From NCBI GenBank assembly GCA_023333565.1, contig JAJKFH010004053.1, positions 4,402,001 to 4,466,000 on the forward strand: DNA of 64,000 nt, given 5' to 3'. The position numbers were made by a program, and so were the translations under genes. A model generated the notes under the pieces. It was given only the letters and a program-made list of their open reading frames with translations, had not been told where the DNA came from and ran no database searches. Below, piece by piece: positions 60,601 to 64,000 of the stretch; the stretch's first letter is position 1; every line of letters begins with the position of its first letter. Origin of the DNA: Puffinus mauretanicus. Its lineage: Eukaryota > Chordata > Aves > Procellariiformes > Procellariidae.

Positions 60601-63600
60601 ATTTAGCTCTGTCATCACTGCAGGACCATGAATGCTGTTAAAGCTTCCTAGATTTTGAAGTGGTACCACTGCTCTCTGAATTTTCTTTGCCCTTATTGAT
60701 AGACAAGCAGCAACCCCCCTCCTTGAATTATTCCATCTCTGCAACCCGGGAAGCCTCATAAATGTGCTGTAGAGCATCTAATTGAGTTGATGCTGAAATC
60801 ACTCTTAATTTTATTTAAATGGAAAGAGGTGCTCATGTATTGCCATTATGTGCTTTTTACCTTGCAGAAGAGAAGACATCAGAGTACACAGATACTTTAT
60901 TTTCTGGGGAGCCCAAGCAAAGGGACAAGTGTACGGACACAGAGGAAGACCAGCTCCTTGAAGAACCCGATATTGAATATAGGTCCAAAATAACTCAATA
61001 CCCATCAACTGCCAGATCCATTGCAGAAGGCAAATCCCTCCCTGGATCTGATGGAGCTTCATCCCCTGAGGGACCTGACCTGGTGTACGTCCCTGCTGAG
61101 GCTGCACAGCTCGCTGCCCATGAGCTGGGTAACAGTGATTCTCTTTATTCTGTGAGGGATGTGGCAGCCAGTGTGCAGTCTCTTTACGAAGACTCTCAGA
61201 CCTCCGAGAATGAATTTACACCAGTAGAACGTGCTGCTAAAGATGCTTCTGCTGTCCCAGCAGCTGAGGCTTCTCTAGAGGCTCTTAGGTCACAACCAGG
61301 AGCGTGGAGTCAGTCTTCCATAGCTGGAGAACTAGGTCCCTCAGACAGCCAGGCTGATGCCTCAACAAATGATGTAAATCAAGCTTCCTCGGTCCCCTTG
61401 TGGGAAGAACCATCACCATCACCATCACATCTGTCACCATCACCTGCTCCTAAAGATCCATTGCAAGCTGGGCCTTCCTGCCGTGAAGCTGAGGTTACCT
61501 CAACCACTGAGGTTGTTTCACTGCATTGGGATGATAAGCTGATTATGGATGCAGAGGTTCCACCTTATGTAGAGCAGTTTCCAGAGAAAATAACCCTGCC
61601 CTTTATAGACCAAACAGCTTATCCATTAAAGGTTGAGCAGCCATTAGATGCAGGCCAGGGCTCAAGTGCTACAACCTTAGGTCCATCTGTTGATGATTTA
61701 GTGTGCTACCCTAAGAGAATGGAATCTACAGCCCAAGCGGAATCAGCTGAGCAAGTTTATGTCTTGTCAGGTAAGAAAGTTTGGGTCTTTGTGTCATCTT
61801 CCTGTTCCAGCTTCCAGGTCTACAGCTTCATCAGTGGTCATTAAATGGAAAAGCACCTATGTCAGTGCAACGCAGGGTAGAGATGACTTCAAAGAAACTG
61901 CTCTACCAACGCTGTCTGCTTGGCCCCAGTGCACATGTTGGATCTCTCTGCCGTCTGTTCCAAGAGATGTGGCTAGCTCTGGGCAGGCCTCCTGTGCTCC
62001 TGTGGGCAAATATGCAGATAAGAGCGATGGGAAGGTGCCCATTGATGCCAAGTGGTCTTGCTCAAACAAGCTGTATTTCCTGAAGCAGGTGTGAGAGACC
62101 TAAGATGTCATACGTGTGGCTGAAGAGAGGTGACCAGCTGGAGGCCTAGTTTTGATTCTCTTCCCCTGAAAGATCTCGTATTCCAGCACTGACCTAGGCG
62201 GCTTTCCATTTGGGGAAAAAAAATGGTGGTGGTTGCCTGTGCTGTCTTGAGCTTGGTGAGTTTCTGCAGCTGGGCTGAGTGGGCTAAGCACTGGTCATCA
62301 GTTCCACAAACAGCAAGAGAGCTGGTGCTCATCTTTCTTGGTGAGGCCCTCACCAGCATCTCTCCTTGGTGGTGGTGATGTGTGCCCAGCTCCTGCCTTG
62401 CCCAGCTGGAGAAACCCTCCAGGGCAGAGCTCCCCTGCCTCGAGTCCCTCTGGTACTGCAGAATCTGTCCAAGCCCTGTCCCAGGCTGCGGGAGAGGTAG
62501 GACGGCTGTGAGGGTTTTATTAACCATGTGATGGAATACTGTTTTGATCCCATGAGTACTCTCTTGTGTTCCTCCCTTGATAACTAATCTAGAAGCCCTT
62601 TTTCACTCTGTTTGTAAAATTTGTTCATGGCTTATCCTGTTCATCATTTGGATACCTGTCACTTCAACTAATCAAGATTTTTGGGGAGGCTAAAATGTTA
62701 CCACCTGTGCATCTAAAATAACTTGTATGGATCCAAAGAGTTTTGAGGCATTGCAAAGAGGAGCGTTGCTCTTCTAGCTGGCTTGTCTGACATGCTTAAT
62801 GTAGAAGGTTTAATCTTTTAACCCATAAGTGTAGCAATGTTTATGGGCAGTAGATAAGAATGTAGCCATCACCGCAGGACCATGAATACTGCTAGAACTT
62901 CCTAGATTTCGAAGTGGTACCACTGCTCTCTGAATTTTCTTTGCCCTTATTGATAGACAAGCAGCAACCCCCCTCCTTGAATTATTCCATCTCTGCAACC
63001 CGGGAAGCCTCATAAATGTGCTGTAGAGCATCTAATTGAGTTGATGCTGAAATCACTCTTAATTTTATTTAAATGGAAAGAGGTGCTCATGTATTGCCAT
63101 TATGTGCTTTTTACCTTGCAGAAGAGAAGACATCAGAGTACACAGATACTTTATTTTCTGGGGAGCCCAAGCAAAGGGACAAGTGTACGGACACAGAGGA
63201 AGACCAGCTCCTTGAAGAACCCGATATTGAATATAGGTCCAAAATAACTCAATACCCATCAACTGCCAGATCCATTGCAGAAGGCAAATCCCTCCCTGGA
63301 TCTGATGGAGCTTCATCCCCTGAGGGACCTGACCTGGTGTACATCCCTGCTGAGGCTGCACAGCTTGCTGCCCATGAGCTGGGTAACAGTGATTCTCTTT
63401 ATTCTGTGAGGGATGTGGCAGCCACTGTGCAGACTCTTTACGAAGACTCTCAGGCCTCCGAGAATGAATTTACACCAGTAGAACGTGCTGCTAAAGATGC
63501 TTCTGCTGTCCCAGCAGCTGAGGCTTCTCTAGAGGCTCTTAGGTCACAACCAGGAGTGTGGAGTCAGTCCTCCATAGCTGGAGAACTAGGTCCCTCAGAC

Positions 63601-64000
63601 AGCCAGGCTGATGCCTCAACAAATGATGTAAATCAAGCTTCCTCGGTCCCCTTGTGGGACGAACCATCACCATCACATCTGTCACCATCACCTGCTCCTA
63701 AAGATCCATTGCAGGCTGGGCCTTCCTGCCATGAAGCTGAGGTTACCTCAACCACTGAGGTTGTTTCACTGTATTGGGCTAAGCTGATTATGGATGCAGA
63801 GGTTCCCCATTATGTAGAGCAGTTTCCAGAGAAAATAACCATACCCTTTATAGACCAAACAGCTTATATGTTAAAGGTTGAGCAGCCATTAGATGCAGGC
63901 CAGGGCTCAAGTGCTACAACCTTAGGTCCATCTGTTGATGATTTAGTGTGCTACCCTAAGAGAATGGAATCTACAGCCCAAGCGGAATCAGCTGAGCAAG
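57516..64000 (+). CDS. CABYR: CABYR, calcium-binding tyrosine phosphorylation-regulated protein (5' part, runs off the window)
   Basis: Coding exons are 57516-57663, 57751-57804, 60868-61770 and 63122-64000 (truncated by the window), all in frame: 661 codons plus one base so far. The N-terminus ([20 protein letters not shown], residues 3-22, to [13 protein letters not shown]) is the RII-alpha-type dimerisation/docking domain of CABYR. In the family, this domain lets CABYR assemble with AKAPs and ropporin-like proteins in the fibrous sheath of the sperm flagellum. The protein is tyrosine-phosphorylated and binds calcium during capacitation. Downstream, [10 protein letters not shown] and [16 protein letters not shown] match conserved CABYR blocks. 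The large exon is duplicated in tandem, so the protein may carry two copies of the main region. An in-frame TAG at 57507 supports the start. Position after TTC39C fits human synteny. The last exons and stop are not in the window. Confidence 0.92.
57751..57804 (+). CDS. CABYR: CABYR coding exon 2
   Basis: A 54-nt exon (phase 1-1) after an 87-bp intron. It encodes [17 protein letters not shown], the last helix region following the docking domain, matching the human arrangement. Acceptor CTGTTTTCAG, donor AGCG|GTAAGA. Confidence 0.92.
57805..60867 (+). other. CABYR intron 2
   Basis: 3.1 kb. The middle is an antisense CR1 LINE fragment (58712 to about 60175). From 60613 to its end it is the upstream part of the tandem duplication. 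Acceptor TGCTTTTTACCTTGCAG. Confidence 0.9.
58712..60175 (-). mobile_element. CR1 non-LTR retrotransposon, 5'-truncated and decayed
   Basis: The left end carries the CR1 3' terminus, read on the minus strand as repeated ATTCTATG units. It is followed by the characteristic 3' end found across birds (TGGTTTGGGTTGGAAGG on the + strand). Minus-strand frames encode parts of the CR1 reverse transcriptase: the motif-A region [12 protein letters not shown] (about 59814-59850), the ADDTKL catalytic box (about 59586-59601) and the C-terminal block [17 protein letters not shown] (about 59200-59250). The frames are broken: a TAG replaces a Trp codon near 59755, and local frameshifts precede the ADD box and separate the C-terminal part. 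The element is therefore a dead copy. Similarity fades near 60150-60330, so the 5' edge is approximate. Confidence 0.93.
60613..62866 (+). repeat. Tandem duplication unit 1 (2,254 bp) in CABYR
   Basis: Unit spacing is exactly 2,254 bp: position 60613 corresponds to 62867, and the exon start 60868 to 63122. The unit contains about 255 bp of intron, the 903-nt exon and the following intron. Homology left of 60613 is not clear by eye; the original left breakpoint may be blurred by divergence. Confidence 0.9.
60868..61770 (+). CDS. CABYR: CABYR large coding exon, copy 1 (residues 68-369)
   Basis: 903 nt, phase 1-1, no stop. It encodes an acidic, Ser/Pro-rich, probably disordered region: [20 protein letters not shown], then the conserved CABYR block [16 protein letters not shown] (residues about 140-155), then a Pro/Ser repeat ([16 protein letters not shown]) and [12 protein letters not shown]. 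Such regions in CABYR carry phosphorylation sites. Donor TCAG|GTAAGA. The frame stays open for 74 nt past the donor by chance. A length divisible by three means it can be skipped or repeated without frame loss. Confidence 0.9.
61771..63121 (+). other. CABYR intron 3, between the two exon copies
   Basis: 1,351 bp, relatively GC-rich to about 62,520. Its last 255 bp (62867-63121) duplicate 60613-60867. Short open frames on both strands (for example minus-strand 62108-62527) show no recognisable domain. Confidence 0.85.
62867..64000 (+). repeat. Tandem duplication unit 2 in CABYR (cut by window end)
   Basis: Matches 60613-61755 with 25 substitutions and two in-frame deletions (6 bp and 3 bp). 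It continues past the window, so its length and any further units cannot be seen. Confidence 0.9.
63122..64000 (+). CDS. CABYR: CABYR large coding exon, copy 2 (partial)
   Basis: 879 nt visible, same acceptor (TTTTTACCTTGCAG) and phase as copy 1, open to the window end. It is 9 nt shorter over the shared part: one 6-bp loss in the CCATCA repeat and Asp-Asp replaced by Ala. The conserved block reads [16 protein letters not shown] here (residues about 441-456). Splicing copy 1 to copy 2 restores a Glu codon (G+AA) and keeps frame. Either both exons are included, or they are alternatives; sequence alone cannot tell. Being intact argues that it is functional or very young. Confidence 0.88.

Noticed and set aside
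61771..61844. Extension of CABYR copy 1 exon to a stop at 61844, as a short C-terminus
   Set aside because: A consensus GTAAGA donor lies at 61771 and the following residues look random. Intron retention cannot be excluded but is not supported.
62108..62527. 139-codon minus-strand frame in the CABYR intron 3
   Set aside because: No recognisable domain; the region is GC-rich and frames on the other strand are also open.

Overview
The window looks like nuclear DNA of a bird, probably not a galliform. It has long AT-rich non-coding stretches, GT-AG introns, one GC-rich CpG island and a CR1 LINE with the typical avian 3' end. Two vertebrate genes can be rebuilt exon by exon on the + strand, in the same order as on human chromosome 18q11: TTC39C, then CABYR. 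The exact species cannot be told from the sequence.

Layout. Positions 1 to about 12,730 are intergenic; I found no exon there, only two small GC-rich pockets and simple sequence. A CpG island (about 12,740-14,200) carries the TTC39C promoter and first exon. TTC39C covers 13,519-49,511 in 14 coding exons, all joining in frame to a 576-residue protein (1,731 nt including the stop). A long 3' untranslated region follows, with poly(A) signals at 49,911, 51,913 and 52,451. Positions 52,500-57,480 lie between the genes. They hold an unexplained 207-codon minus-strand open frame and a candidate TATA box, both upstream of CABYR. CABYR starts at 57,516 with two small exons encoding the RII-alpha-type dimerisation/docking domain, then a 3-kb intron containing an antisense, decayed CR1 copy, then a large 903-nt coding exon.

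The main observation is that this large CABYR exon, with at least 250 bp of its upstream intron, is present twice in tandem, 2,254 bp apart (60,613 onward and 62,867 onward). Both copies are open throughout, keep the same splice phases (1-1) and can be joined in frame, so the gene could make a protein with its main region doubled. The second copy runs to the last base of the window, so its end, any further copies and the stop codon lie outside. Divergence between copies is uneven: 6 differences in 44 bp, none in the next 432 bp, then 19 substitutions and two in-frame indels in 667 bp. Most coding differences change the amino acid. This suggests a duplicated, fast-changing sperm-protein exon with a recent gene-conversion tract, unless it is an assembly artefact.

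The two genes are not known to act together. TTC39C is a broadly conserved TPR-family protein of poorly known function. CABYR is a calcium-binding, tyrosine-phosphorylated protein of the sperm flagellum. Only their conserved order links them.
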